From positions 52,649 to 116,648 of the forward strand of contig JAHDDK010000005.1 of NCBI GenBank assembly GCA_020629375.1: DNA of 64,000 nt, written 5' to 3'. The notes under the pieces are model-generated. The model saw nothing but the letters and a program-made list of their open reading frames with translations, ran no database searches and was not told the origin of the DNA. Both the position numbers and the translations under genes were made by a program. Position 1 is the stretch's first letter, and every line of letters begins with the position of its first letter. This DNA comes from Acidimicrobiales bacterium. Lineage in GTDB: Bacteria > Actinomycetota > Acidimicrobiia > Acidimicrobiales > SHLQ01. Below, piece by piece: positions 51,001 to 60,050 of the stretch.

Positions 51001-54000
51001 GCCACCATCAGTGTCATCGGGGGTCGAGTCGACATCGGTCAACGCACCCGACGACGGATTGTTGGCGTTCGACGGATCGCTGTCACCGTTCGACGGATCG
51101 CCATCAGCGTCGAAATAGGAGATCTCCGCTGTATTCACCAAATCACCAGCGGTGATGTCCTCGATCGTGAGCACCACCGGGATCTGCAAGGTGTCGCCGT
51201 CATCGAACCGGCCATCAACACTCGCGACCGGTTTGGTCGGATCCGTCACATCCCAACTGAACGGCAAACCCGCACCGGTTCCGGTGCCGGTCGTCGTGCC
51301 GTCAGCGTTGTTCGCAACATCGAACGACCACACGTTCGTGTCGACATAATCGGTGATATCGAAATCTTCGACCGGGTCACCCTGATTCGTCACCTCGATC
51401 ACGAACGGCACCGTTGTCGTGCCCTCCGTAATCCAATCCGCGCCCGGCGTCCACGACGGATCAATCACCTTCGTCAACGCCAAATCAAACTCGCACTCCA
51501 CCATCACCGACACATCATTCGACCGGATCGGCAGAAGAATCTGATCCACACGGGCACCAAACGTGTTCGTCCAATGATCACCACACGTGCTGTCCTCAGA
51601 ATCCAACGTCAACCGCAGTTCGAGTGTTGACCCTGGTGCCAACGGGCCCGGAACATTCGAATACGACGCCGTCACATCCTCAGCAGTCGCCGGACACGTG
51701 CCAGAACCGATCACCACGGTGCCGCCCGGGGCAGTGCACCACGTATTCGGCGCCGCACCATCAACACTCACAAGAGGATCACGGGACACCGTGAGAGGAG
51801 CATCACCCGTGACCAACGTGACCACACCCGTCCCGTTTGCCACATCCGTCACCGACACAAACCCAAGCGTCCCCGTGAAATCCGATTCCGGGTCACGTCC
51901 GTCGCCGAGCGTTGACGGGCTGCCGCCCTGAATGTTCGTCCCCGACGCCGGCTCAACAGCGTCCGCGTTGTGCGGGAACACGTCGATCACCTGAATGTTC
52001 GTGAACTCCGTGTTCCCCTCATTCGTCAACGACAGCACGAACGACATGTCATCGTCGTGACCAATCTTCGAACACCGGCCATCCCAACCCGCAGGCATCG
52101 GGTCCACCGTCGGATGTGCGTCACACGCACCATCAAGCGTGTCCACGTTCTTGAGGATCGCGCCCTCATCCGCAGGCAAGGGCATGTACGACGACGCACT
52201 GTTCGCCTTCGACTTCGCCGCGACACCAATCGTGCCTGCGAACTCTTCGTTCACGTCATCCCACGGACCCAACCCCGAGCTCCGGATCGTTGCCGTGTTC
52301 GTGATCTGCGTCGGATACGTCGGATTCGCGATCGCGTTCACCACACGAACCTCAATGATGAACTCGTCTTCCCAACCACCCGGCAAACCCGCCGGCAACA
52401 ACGGATCTGAATCCGAAGCCGGAACCGGCTCCGAGAACTGACACGTCACCGTCCCCCCCGACTCCGTGCAACCCGGACCAGTCGCCGGCTGAGACACAAA
52501 CCGCACAAACTGATAATTCGCCGGCAACGGATCCGTCAACACCACATTCGTCAACGCCTCCAACGGAGAACCAATAACCGACGGACGAATCCGGAACTGC
52601 ACCAACTCCCCATTGTCCTTCACATCCGTCAACCCATCAACATTCTCCTTCACCAACCCGAGCTCCGCACCAACGATATAAATCATCGCACCCGACGCGT
52701 TGTACCAGCCATCGCGCTGGCGCGGAACCGGCCCCGGATCTGAGACACCCATATTGCCCGAGCCGTTGTCCCAATCCTCAAGATCCGTTTCATCGAACGA
52801 ATCCACACCGTCATCCTTGTACTGGTGATTACACCAACCGGTCGTCGTCGCCAGGTCGTTCCAGGCCGAAGGATCCGTAACCGGTGTCGGACCCGCAATA
52901 CGCGTCCACGACCGCTGCCCGTATGGAGAACAGTGCGTCGCCGGATGTCCGATATAAGGGACCATGTCCGACGCACCAGTGACCGGGTCGACGTCGCCGA
53001 ACGTGTGCGACGCCAACGCCATCAACTCCGAATTGTTGTTGTTGATCATGACGTCGGACTTCACCGTCGCCTCGAACCAGATTTTGAATCCGTGCTTCGA
53101 CTTCGTTGCGTCATCATCGAAGCGAGCCCAGGAGAACCGTTCGGTGATCCGTACGCGAGCCTTGGTGATCCCCTCGTAGTTTCCGTCGCCGTTGCTATCG
53201 AACGCCGTCACAAGCGCGGCAGCGTCATTGGCATCGATCCAGCCCGACGGGCCCGCATCCGCGTTGTCACACGTCAACCCATCATGCTCCACACCAAACG
53301 AGGCGCCACTGTGATAATGCACCGGAGCATCCGTGAACTCGACCGTGAACGCGTAGGGCCCCCGATCACCGCCAAGCGCCTCGAGCTGGCCACCGCGTGA
53401 ATCGTTCGCAGACCAACCTTCACCCGTCACAACATGCGCGAGCGGTCCAGCGTTTGGTGCAACGGTGTAGCTACCGGTGACCGGCGGGTTGCGATCAGTC
53501 GATCCCGACGTCTGCGTGACCGGAATCGCGGTCGGAAGCGCCGACAGTTCGTAATGTGCCGGATCAAACGCGAAACACCCCGAGATCGGGGCATCCCACA
53601 ACGACGTCGATGCAGACGAGTTCGTCAAGACCTGACCCTCAAGAGTGAGCGTTGCTCCACGAGGCGTTGTACCGGTCCGGTCAACGATCGGTGCGCCATC
53701 CCACGAGTACGCATGCCACCCCTCCCACGAACCGGGAAGGACACCGAGACCGCCATCGGCGACCCAGCGCATGTCGAAACCAACACGCGGCGACCCGAAG
53801 AAACCCGTCTCGATCAACTGCAACGGCCCCCGAAGCCACTTGATGTCGTGCCCGATCGACGAGCCCGGCGAGGCGCTCGTGACGGCCGTTCCGAAGAACA
53901 TGCCCCGAGTGTTGTTCGCAGGCGGGTTCCCACCCGTCGTCGCGATCTCCGGAGTCGTCCCCGTCGAACCCGCAATCAAATCCGGGGCCACATCGGCCTC

Positions 54001-55275
54001 ATCGGTGATCGTCGTGTTCTCATCCTGCGGCGTCAACGCATTCCAAAACACCGCCGAACCATTCGACACATTGTCCGCATCATCAAGACCAGTCTGAACA
54101 TCAGCCGCAGAGACCCACATCGCAACCTGACCCGTCACCACAAACACACCCTTGCGCTTCTCCCCATCATTGAACAAACGCTCAATCCCCTCATTCGGGG
54201 TCACACCATCCGCCATCGTCGCCGGATAATTCAACGTGTCATGCCCCGTCACCGTCAACGTCCGGAACGGATAACCCGGCGTCGTGTTCGGCGTCCCACA
54301 CGTCCACGACCCAACCGTCACCGGCCACTCCGCCGAACTGGCATCATCAAACAGGCCACATGCGTTCCGAGAGATCCCCGCCGACGTCATATGCGCCGCC
54401 GTCGCAAACTCCGCAGACGCCGGAAAACCCCACGCATGATCATTGATATCAATCGCGACCGCATCGTTGATCGGACCCATACCCGTCATCGCCGGACCAT
54501 TCACCGAATAATCAATCAAACCAATCGGGAACACCCCGATATAGCCCTCCGTCCCGTTGTGATCAAACGGCCCATACGACATTGGCTCACCCTTGATCCA
54601 ATCCGCCACCGGCGCCTCCGACACCGTCAACAACTGATCCAACCCATCAGTCACACCCGTTGCGTCCGCAGCCGTCGTCAACACCGCCGTCACATCAAAC
54701 GTCTCCGAATCATTCTCAAACCCGATCGACGCCACCGGACGAATCGCACCATTACTACCCTCCGGCTGGTCGCCAAGGTGACACTCGAGCGTCTGCGCAT
54801 TCACAAACGAGGAGAGTGCCGGGTCGCAGCCGGCGACCATGCCCGTCGCATCCGGCTCCCACTGCGAATGCCCCGGCAACGTCACCGTCAACACCACACC
54901 CTCAGCAGCGTCCTCGTTGATATTCCAATCAACCCGGATCGCGTACGTGTCATACGTCTTCACCACCAGATTCTGCGGCCCCGCATCCAAACCCGGCGTG
55001 TGCGGCTCCGGCACCACACCCGTCGCTGTCACCGAACCACCCGGATCCGTATCAAACGCACCCGTGTTCCCCGTCTCGGTCCCGTCATAGAGGACCGACA
55101 CCAACACCTCGTTCTGCGACTGCGCATACGCCACCGACAACGGCGCCAACACCGTCGCCACCAACGCCAACACCACAAACGACCCCAAACGACGCCAACG
55201 CGCCCCAACATCAACACCGGCACCAACGCCAGCATCCAACTCGGCCTCAAACGACCGACCAACCTGAATCGCCAC
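48100..55275 (-). CDS. Giant wall-anchored DUF11/SdrD-like surface protein (2391 aa)
   Basis: GTG start at 55275 with GGAGGT eight bases upstream. The signal sequence is long and late (hydrophobic FVVLALVATVLAPLSVAYAQ, about residues 31-50). Residues about 50-880 are a large non-repetitive extracellular region. From about 880 to 2020 come six or so repeats of the DUF11 kind, each opening DLALTKT or similar, containing 'vTNQGN' strands and closing with Asp-rich TDGxxDDxDGDEDDHD linkers. An SdrD B-like domain (about 2020-2135; VEGVVVHLFTDADGDGLPDD, GEYNFDDLPAGDY) and a last DUF11 unit follow. The C-terminus AIAFTGRETN + hydrophobic helix + RRRQTT is an LAFTG-like sortase signal. Likely an adhesin or wall-coat protein. 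The two-component genes 105 bp upstream on the same strand may control it. Confidence 0.88.
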   Translation of the reverse strand: MAIQVGRSFEAELDAGVGAGVDVGARWRRLGSFVVLALVATVLAPLSVAYAQSQNEVLVSVLYDGTETGNTGAFDTDPGGSVTATGVVPEPHTPGLDAGPQNLVVKTYDTYAIRVDWNINEDAAEGVVLTVTLPGHSQWEPDATGMVAGCDPALSSFVNAQTLECHLGDQPEGSNGAIRPVASIGFENDSETFDVTAVLTTAADATGVTDGLDQLLTVSEAPVADWIKGEPMSYGPFDHNGTEGYIGVFPIGLIDYSVNGPAMTGMGPINDAVAIDINDHAWGFPASAEFATAAHMTSAGISRNACGLFDDASSAEWPVTVGSWTCGTPNTTPGYPFRTLTVTGHDTLNYPATMADGVTPNEGIERLFNDGEKRKGVFVVTGQVAMWVSAADVQTGLDDADNVSNGSAVFWNALTPQDENTTITDEADVAPDLIAGSTGTTPEIATTGGNPPANNTRGMFFGTAVTSASPGSSIGHDIKWLRGPLQLIETGFFGSPRVGFDMRWVADGGLGVLPGSWEGWHAYSWDGAPIVDRTGTTPRGATLTLEGQVLTNSSASTSLWDAPISGCFAFDPAHYELSALPTAIPVTQTSGSTDRNPPVTGSYTVAPNAGPLAHVVTGEGWSANDSRGGQLEALGGDRGPYAFTVEFTDAPVHYHSGASFGVEHDGLTCDNADAGPSGWIDANDAAALVTAFDSNGDGNYEGITKARVRITERFSWARFDDDATKSKHGFKIWFEATVKSDVMINNNNSELMALASHTFGDVDPVTGASDMVPYIGHPATHCSPYGQRSWTRIAGPTPVTDPSAWNDLATTTGWCNHQYKDDGVDSFDETDLEDWDNGSGNMGVSDPGPVPRQRDGWYNASGAMIYIVGAELGLVKENVDGLTDVKDNGELVQFRIRPSVIGSPLEALTNVVLTDPLPANYQFVRFVSQPATGPGCTESGGTVTCQFSEPVPASDSDPLLPAGLPGGWEDEFIIEVRVVNAIANPTYPTQITNTATIRSSGLGPWDDVNEEFAGTIGVAAKSKANSASSYMPLPADEGAILKNVDTLDGACDAHPTVDPMPAGWDGRCSKIGHDDDMSFVLSLTNEGNTEFTNIQVIDVFPHNADAVEPASGTNIQGGSPSTLGDGRDPESDFTGTLGFVSVTDVANGTGVVTLVTGDAPLTVSRDPLVSVDGAAPNTWCTAPGGTVVIGSGTCPATAEDVTASYSNVPGPLAPGSTLELRLTLDSEDSTCGDHWTNTFGARVDQILLPIRSNDVSVMVECEFDLALTKVIDPSWTPGADWITEGTTTVPFVIEVTNQGDPVEDFDITDYVDTNVWSFDVANNADGTTTGTGTGAGLPFSWDVTDPTKPVASVDGRFDDGDTLQIPVVLTIEDITAGDLVNTAEISYFDADGDPSNGDSDPSNANNPSSGALTDVDSTPDDTDGGVDGEDPDVNMVDNDTTGDALDTDAPGDEDDHDSALVPIFDLELVKVAATPAMDWSVTPPTATFEITVTNQGNSDVHHVAVTEYAPAGLTYDPAATAAAWTAAGTTGVVDNNPTFDIAGPIPAGGDVSFALVYQMTDLSQAPFTNAAEISAFDDNADVSDTPGPLVVDVDSTPDAVNDDDVDDQFAANNDPDDDGNVNEATAGDEDDHDIAVVSPYDLALTKTFVAMDSPLLPGGTVTMNLTVTNQAAPVETIDITDHLDPALWAPFDASLNPDGPVDATSTAAAAFNVAWDASDPANPVAQVTPVTAGDTVGYNETVVIPITVQVAAGFTSADGPLVNTAEVSNFDNDSDPGNGDASDGTIADHDSTTDGIDGNSPGEDPDADATDDDISGDSNAGGDEDNHDWVTIPIMDLALRKTLDPTTVFPVLQGDQVTFLIEIINQGNVDVTDPTVIDYVDPALWDAFDVAVNPAGASTGSVTLPYAWAANVNGQDGDLTITGTLAPGDSIIVPVTLTVAAAADLEALANTAELTGGTATEDDDGDPNTPPVTVTNPDGSPVVDADSTADDTNDDPLVDDVTDGTDGDEDDHDTALVEPPTYSLGGQIINDANNDGTNATDGSEGPVEGVVVHLFTDADGDGLPDDLDGDGIIDANDAIATTTTGPDGEYNFDDLPAGDYVVGIAPENFDPGGALEGWMPADTASADADDDVDGVNDGTACGCPDGYVFTTPVTLDDTEPTGETGPEVDPNNADSLSNSTVDFGFWQPIFDLALTKTVADGQATSVTVGDDVTYTISVINQGGTEAIDIEIVDYLPAGMTLNDTDWTMNGGNAVTTIAGPIAAGDTVTVDITVTITAAGSLDNHAEIAEATPSVGGAALIMPNGDPVPDTDSTADTTNDDGLTDDATDGTGGDEDDHDVAGITATNPPAPPSAIAFTGRETNTGLGIGISLLWMGLLILAAETWTRRRQTT

Positions 55276-55380
55276 GGGAAACGACCTCCACTAGTGGGTG
55301 AGACCCAGCCCTATCGGCAGTACGCATTCCAAACGTGAGCGATATCGACTGAGTGGATTCACCCGAAGGTCGGATCGAGG

Positions 55381-56565
55381 TCAGTCCGTGCTCGGCGACA
55401 AATGGAGTTTGACGATCGCTCCGCCCGTCGTCCGGTTGGCCGCCGCCACCGTTCCGCCGTGCGCTTCGATGATCGACTTCGCAATGGCCATGCCAAGTCC
55501 GGTCGATCCGCGGTTGTCACCGCGCCGGAACCGCTCGAAAACATGCGGCAGGATGTCCTCGTCGAACCCCGGACCATCATCGGATACCTGAATCGTGACA
55601 GTGTCGGCAGCTCGGACTACCGACAGTTCGACCTCATCGGCCCGAGAGGCGGCGTTCAGCGTGAGGTTCTCGACGACCTGACGCAGCAGGGCGTAGTCGG
55701 CGTCGACGACAATCGACTCACCAGTGGTCGCCGTGATCTCGGTGTCGTCGACCCGAACCGACGCAGCGACCTCCTCGATCAACAGATCGACGCGAAGTGG
55801 GGCTTTGCGAGGTTGGGCTTGACCCGCGTCGAGACGAGCCAGCTCGAGCAACTCGCCGACCCCGGAACCTGCTCGCTCGGTCGCCGCAAGGATTTCGGCG
55901 AGGGAGTTCGTGTACTCCGCCGACGTCCGGTCCTTCGACAAGGTGTGTGAAGCCGAGGCGCGGATCACCGCCAACGGCGTACGGAGCTCGTGGGCGGCAT
56001 CGGCGATGAAGTCGCGCTGTCTCGCCATTGCGTCGCGTGCCGGCTGCAACGATCGGCCGGCCAGCCACCATGCGGCAGCAGTCGTCGCCGCCATGAGGGT
56101 GAGCGCGGCGAGGATGACTCGAATTTGGAACGAACGTTGATCGCCTTCGTACCCACCGAGATCGATGGCGGTGACGACGACGTTGTTCGACGTGTCGATG
56201 TCGTTCGGGGGTTCGGCGAACGCCAACCAGGCGCCGTTTTGTTCGAACTCGGTGAACGCACTGTGGCCGCTGGTGAGGGCCGAATCCGCAATGGTGAACA
56301 AGGGCGGTTCGACCCACGTGTCTCCGTACGGGTCGACCCACCGGTCGACCGGGTTGACGATCCACGTGTTGTTCGGCGACGTCAACTCACGGTTGAAGCC
56401 CACGAGCGCCATCTCTCGGACGACATTCTCCGCATCACGCTCAGCCGACTGCACGATGCGATCGTTCCCGGTCGAGATCGCGATCCACGCGAGCAAACCG
56501 ACAGCCACCGCGGCAAGAGCGGCGTACATCGCGGTCAGTTGAATGCGGATCGTCTGGAGATTCAT
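55381..56565 (-). CDS. Sensor histidine kinase
   Basis: 394 aa. Helix at about 10-30 (AMYAALAAVAVGLLAWIAIS), an extracellular sensor of about 110 residues, and a second helix near 150 (AALTLMAATTAAAWWLAG). The dimerisation His lies in AHELRTPLAVIRAS, then the N box NLTLNAASRADEV and G boxes VSDDGPGFDEDI and STGLGMAIAKSI. The ATG overlaps the response regulator stop (ATGA). The transcript may continue into the giant wall-protein gene 105 bp downstream. The 105-bp gap (55276-55380) contains only the CCACTAGTGG palindrome (55288-55297) next to the Shine-Dalgarno of the wall protein. Confidence 0.92.
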   Translation of the reverse strand: MNLQTIRIQLTAMYAALAAVAVGLLAWIAISTGNDRIVQSAERDAENVVREMALVGFNRELTSPNNTWIVNPVDRWVDPYGDTWVEPPLFTIADSALTSGHSAFTEFEQNGAWLAFAEPPNDIDTSNNVVVTAIDLGGYEGDQRSFQIRVILAALTLMAATTAAAWWLAGRSLQPARDAMARQRDFIADAAHELRTPLAVIRASASHTLSKDRTSAEYTNSLAEILAATERAGSGVGELLELARLDAGQAQPRKAPLRVDLLIEEVAASVRVDDTEITATTGESIVVDADYALLRQVVENLTLNAASRADEVELSVVRAADTVTIQVSDDGPGFDEDILPHVFERFRRGDNRGSTGLGMAIAKSIIEAHGGTVAAANRTTGGAIVKLHLSPSTD

Positions 56566-57239
56566 GTGCTCACCGGCCGAAGGCGGTATCCGACCCCCCG
56601 AACGGTCTCGATGGGGTCGTCCATACCGGGCAAGTCGAGTTTGCGTCGCAGGTTGGCGACATGCACATCGACGACGTTCGACAAGCCGTCGTAGTTCGCA
56701 TCCCAGACACGTTCGAGAAGGTCGGTTCGGGCATGCGTCGCGTCGGGCTGCCGCAGGAGGACTTCGAGGAGCGAGAACTCCCGGGCCGTCAACGGAATCG
56801 TGATCGATGACCTCGATACCCGTCGGGCCGCCGGATCCATCTCGAGTTCGCCATGAGTAAGCACCGGCGTCTGCGCTTCGGCCGGACGGCGGAGAAGGGC
56901 ACGTATCCGGGCGGTGAGCTCGGGATAGTCGAACGGCTTGGTGAGGTAGTCATCGGCGCCAGCGTCGAGCCCCTCGACTTTGTCACCGAGGCCATCGCGC
57001 GCCGTCAACATCAACACCGGCGTGTGTCGACCAGCCTCACGCATCGACGCACAGAGATCTCGACCGTCGCCATCCGGAAGTCCCCGGTCGAGGATGACGA
57101 GGTCGTACTCGTTGACGTCCACCGCGTGTCGGGCGTCGACAAGTTTGCCGACGACGTCGGTGGCGTAGCCATCTTCGCTCAGCCCACGGCGGAGCACTTC
57201 GGCAAGCGGCGCGTCGTCTTCGACGACCAAGATGCGCAT
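56562..57239 (-). CDS. OmpR/PhoB-family response regulator
   Basis: 225 aa. Receiver domain with VVEDDAPLAEVL, phospho-acceptor Asp in LVILDRGLPDGDG, MLTARDG and DDYLTKPFDYPEL; winged-helix output domain (about 128-222; LTAREFSLLEVLLRQP ... VDVHVANLRRKLD). Coupled to the kinase by ATGA. It is divergent from the DUF1800 gene across an 87-bp region (57240-57326) with a CATGAA/TTCATG pair that might be an operator, though this is weak. Confidence 0.92.
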   Translation of the reverse strand: MRILVVEDDAPLAEVLRRGLSEDGYATDVVGKLVDARHAVDVNEYDLVILDRGLPDGDGRDLCASMREAGRHTPVLMLTARDGLGDKVEGLDAGADDYLTKPFDYPELTARIRALLRRPAEAQTPVLTHGELEMDPAARRVSRSSITIPLTAREFSLLEVLLRQPDATHARTDLLERVWDANYDGLSNVVDVHVANLRRKLDLPGMDDPIETVRGVGYRLRPVST

Positions 57240-57326
57240 CGGTCCATCATGGCCGATTCGATGATGAAGAGAACATGAAGGACCCCTTCACCGTCGTTTC
57301 ATGCAGCGTTCCGTAGAACCGCAGCC

Positions 57327-58568
57327 ATGGTCACCCATGACGAACGAGTCGCCCACATTCTGCGACGTACCGGCTTCGGGGTTCGCCCCGGCGAGCTCGA
57401 TGCGCGCCGCGCCATCGACATCCACGATCTGATCGACGAACGCATTGACACCGACGGTTGGTCCGTGAGCGCCGAAGAGGCTGCCGGTCGCGAGATCGAC
57501 GACCAATGGGACTTGCTGCCGAAAGAGTGGATGAACACGATGCTCGGCAGCGAATCCCCGTTGCACGAGCGCATGGTCTGGTTTTGGCACGACCATTTCA
57601 CGTCGAACATCGGCGAGACGCAGCGAACGCTCATGTGGCAGCAGCATCAGCTGATCCGTCGTCATGCGCTCGGCAACGTCCGTGACCTGGCACGAGCGAT
57701 GCTCGAGGACGGAGCGATGCTGCACTTCCTCGACGGCTCCGGGTCGACGGGCGAATCGCCCAACGAAAACCTCAGCCGCGAGTACCTCGAGCTGTTCATG
57801 CTTGGCCGCAACGCGGGCTACACCGAAGACGACGTCCGGGCGGGCGCGCGGATCCTCGCCGGGTGGCTGGTCGACTGGGAGACCGGCGAAGTCGGGTTCG
57901 ACCCCGGGGCCGCCTACCGCCGGCCCGTAACGTTTCTCGGCCAGCGCAAGCGATGGGACCTCGACGACTACGTCGATGCGGTTCTGGCCATGCCGACCTG
58001 TGCCGAGCACATCGCCGCATGCATCCACGCCCACCTCGTGTCGACCGAACTCACCGCCGAACGTCGGGCGCAGCTGGGTGCGGTCCTCCGCGACAACGAC
58101 TGGGAGCTGCGGCCATTGCTACGAGAAATGCTCCACCACGACGACATGACCGAGGCACGTGGCGTCCGGACCCGTCAGCCCGTGGAGTGGACGATGGCCG
58201 CGGCGATGACCTTCGGATTCGGCGACATCGCCGACTTCGACCTCGAGCTCTGGCAGGTGCAGAACATGGGCCAAGCACCGTTCGACCCGCCGAATGTCGC
58301 CGGATGGCCTGACGACAATCGATGGAGTTCGGCAACGCAGGTGATGGCCAAAGCAAACATGATCCTCAACTGGGACATCCCCGACTGGCTCTTCGACCAG
58401 CTCGACCCGTCGCCCGCGGCGGTCATGCGCCATTGCGGCGTGCTGAACCCGACCGCCGAAACGACCGCAGCGCTGGAGACCGCTTTCGCCCGCACCGGCG
58501 AATACGACCGCGGCGTCGACCTACTTCTGCTCCTCACCCTGCTCTCTCCCGACTTCTCAATCTGCTGA
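57327..58568 (+). CDS. DUF1800 family protein
   Basis: 413 aa. Landmarks of the family: RRTGFGVRPGELD at the N-terminus, MVWFWHDHFTSN, NENLSREYLELFMLG and NPPNVAGWP-like FDPPNVAGWPDDNRW. DUF1800 proteins have no established biochemical activity and are typically found next to a DUF1501 gene, as here (8 bp gap). No signal peptide is seen, whereas its partner has a Tat signal, so export as a complex is conceivable. Confidence 0.9.
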   Translation: MVTHDERVAHILRRTGFGVRPGELDARRAIDIHDLIDERIDTDGWSVSAEEAAGREIDDQWDLLPKEWMNTMLGSESPLHERMVWFWHDHFTSNIGETQRTLMWQQHQLIRRHALGNVRDLARAMLEDGAMLHFLDGSGSTGESPNENLSREYLELFMLGRNAGYTEDDVRAGARILAGWLVDWETGEVGFDPGAAYRRPVTFLGQRKRWDLDDYVDAVLAMPTCAEHIAACIHAHLVSTELTAERRAQLGAVLRDNDWELRPLLREMLHHDDMTEARGVRTRQPVEWTMAAAMTFGFGDIADFDLELWQVQNMGQAPFDPPNVAGWPDDNRWSSATQVMAKANMILNWDIPDWLFDQLDPSPAAVMRHCGVLNPTAETTAALETAFARTGEYDRGVDLLLLLTLLSPDFSIC

Positions 58569-58576
58569 AGGAAACC

Positions 58577-59953
58577 ATGGACGATTCACGTACTCCTCTC
58601 CCACCTGCTCCCCTCCCACCGGCCGACGAGGTCGAGGCGCCCATCGACCCGACCGCCGCGATGTACGGCACCCCAGCCAATCGATCGCGAAGAAGCTTTC
58701 TCGGTTTTGGAGCGGCAGGCGCCGTCGCCACCGGAGGCGCCCTCTGGGGCCTCAACCGCTCGGGCGTGCCGATCGAATCCGCCATCGATGCGGCCGTTCC
58801 GGCCATCGTCGACGATGTCGTCGCCGATGCGCTTCCCGAACCCTTCGAACCCGATCCCGCTCTTGCCGGCCGCACGCTGGTCGTCGTCGAGCTGAGCGGC
58901 GGCAACGACGGATTGTCGACCGTCGTGCCCCGTGATGCCGGAGTCTTATACGACCGGCGCCCGAACCTCCACATCCCCGACGAAGAGCTCCTCGACTACA
59001 CCGACGACTACGGCCTCAATCCGGGCATGGCGGCCCTCGTCGGAAGGCCGATGGCGACACTGCTCGGTGTTGGCACGACAAACATGCCCGACGGCTCACA
59101 TTTCGAGATGGAACGCCGCTGGTGGGCTGGCAAGTCGTCGGGAGGGGATCTTCCGGGCACCGGTTTCTTCGGTCGGATCTGTGATCAGCTCGCTGGCGAG
59201 CAGCCGGTCACTGGGCTCGCGGTCGGTTCGGGCGCCAATCCTTCGCTCCAGGCGGACAAGGCGGTCACGATGGGCTTGTCCGACCCCGGCTCGGCCTGGT
59301 TTCTCTCGACCGAAGATCCATGGATCAATGCGTTCACCAAAGGGATGGAGGCCCTCGCCGATGGGCAGGTCGGCATGCCACCGATCCTCGCCGCCCGGCA
59401 GGGACTGTCGGACACGTTGGCCTTCGCCGACACCCTCCGACAGATCGATACCGAGGGCATCCGCGACCGCTACCCCGAGACGCACCTGGGATGGCAGTTC
59501 GGACTCACCGCCGAACTCATCGAACAAAAGGCGGGCTTGCGAGTCATCCACATCACCCACGGCGGATTCGACACGCACAGCGACCAACGCGGCACCCACG
59601 AGTACCTGATGATGGAGTACGCAGACGCTCTCGGCGCGTTCCTCGACGACCTCAGCGATCGTGGCCACGCCGCGGACACGCTGGTTGCGACGACGAGCGA
59701 ATTTGGCCGCCGCGTACCGGAGAATCGGGGAGGCACCGACCACGGAGCCGCCGGCATGGTGATGCTCGCCGGCCCGGTCGTTCCGGGGATCCACGGCGAA
59801 GCACCCTCGCTCACGAATCTCGACGACGACAACCTCGTCGCCACGGTCGACTTCGAGCAGTACTACGCCACGTTGGCCGAGAAATGGTTCGGCATCCCAT
59901 CCACCGAAGTCCTCGCCTCGGGAGCAAACCCGCTCGACGGCATCCTCGCCTGA
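58577..59953 (+). CDS. DUF1501 family protein with Tat signal
   Basis: 458 aa from the ATG at 58577, with AAGGA just upstream. A twin-arginine signal (NRSRRSFLGFGAAGAV) begins near residue 35. DUF1501 proteins resemble sulphatase/alkaline-phosphatase folds: VVVELSGGNDGLSTVVP near the N-terminus, FDTHSDQRG, LVATTSEFGRRVPENRGGTDHG and PGIHGEAPSL. Asp/His residues in those motifs would be metal ligands. Substrate unknown. Pairs with the DUF1800 gene. Confidence 0.9.
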   Translation: MDDSRTPLPPAPLPPADEVEAPIDPTAAMYGTPANRSRRSFLGFGAAGAVATGGALWGLNRSGVPIESAIDAAVPAIVDDVVADALPEPFEPDPALAGRTLVVVELSGGNDGLSTVVPRDAGVLYDRRPNLHIPDEELLDYTDDYGLNPGMAALVGRPMATLLGVGTTNMPDGSHFEMERRWWAGKSSGGDLPGTGFFGRICDQLAGEQPVTGLAVGSGANPSLQADKAVTMGLSDPGSAWFLSTEDPWINAFTKGMEALADGQVGMPPILAARQGLSDTLAFADTLRQIDTEGIRDRYPETHLGWQFGLTAELIEQKAGLRVIHITHGGFDTHSDQRGTHEYLMMEYADALGAFLDDLSDRGHAADTLVATTSEFGRRVPENRGGTDHGAAGMVMLAGPVVPGIHGEAPSLTNLDDDNLVATVDFEQYYATLAEKWFGIPSTEVLASGANPLDGILA

Positions 59954-59959
59954 CTGGCC

Positions 59960-59972
59960 GGGGTCTGACCCC
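59960..59972. repeat. GGGGTCTGACCCC palindrome after the DUF1501 gene
   Basis: Identical 13-mer to that at 44412-44424, lying 7 bp past the DUF1501 stop, where it could also act as a small terminator stem. Confidence 0.75.
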
Positions 59973-60050
59973 AGCGAATCCCGAGCGAATCGGTATGCCA
60001 AAGGGTCTGGGCGGTGCCGCCGATGGTTCGGGGTGGGCAAGACTTGGTTG

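Noticed and set aside
53434..55338. A 634-codon plus-strand frame opposite the wall-protein gene
   Set aside because: Its product is Arg/His-rich low-complexity sequence typical of an antisense shadow. The minus-strand gene has signal, domains and anchor.
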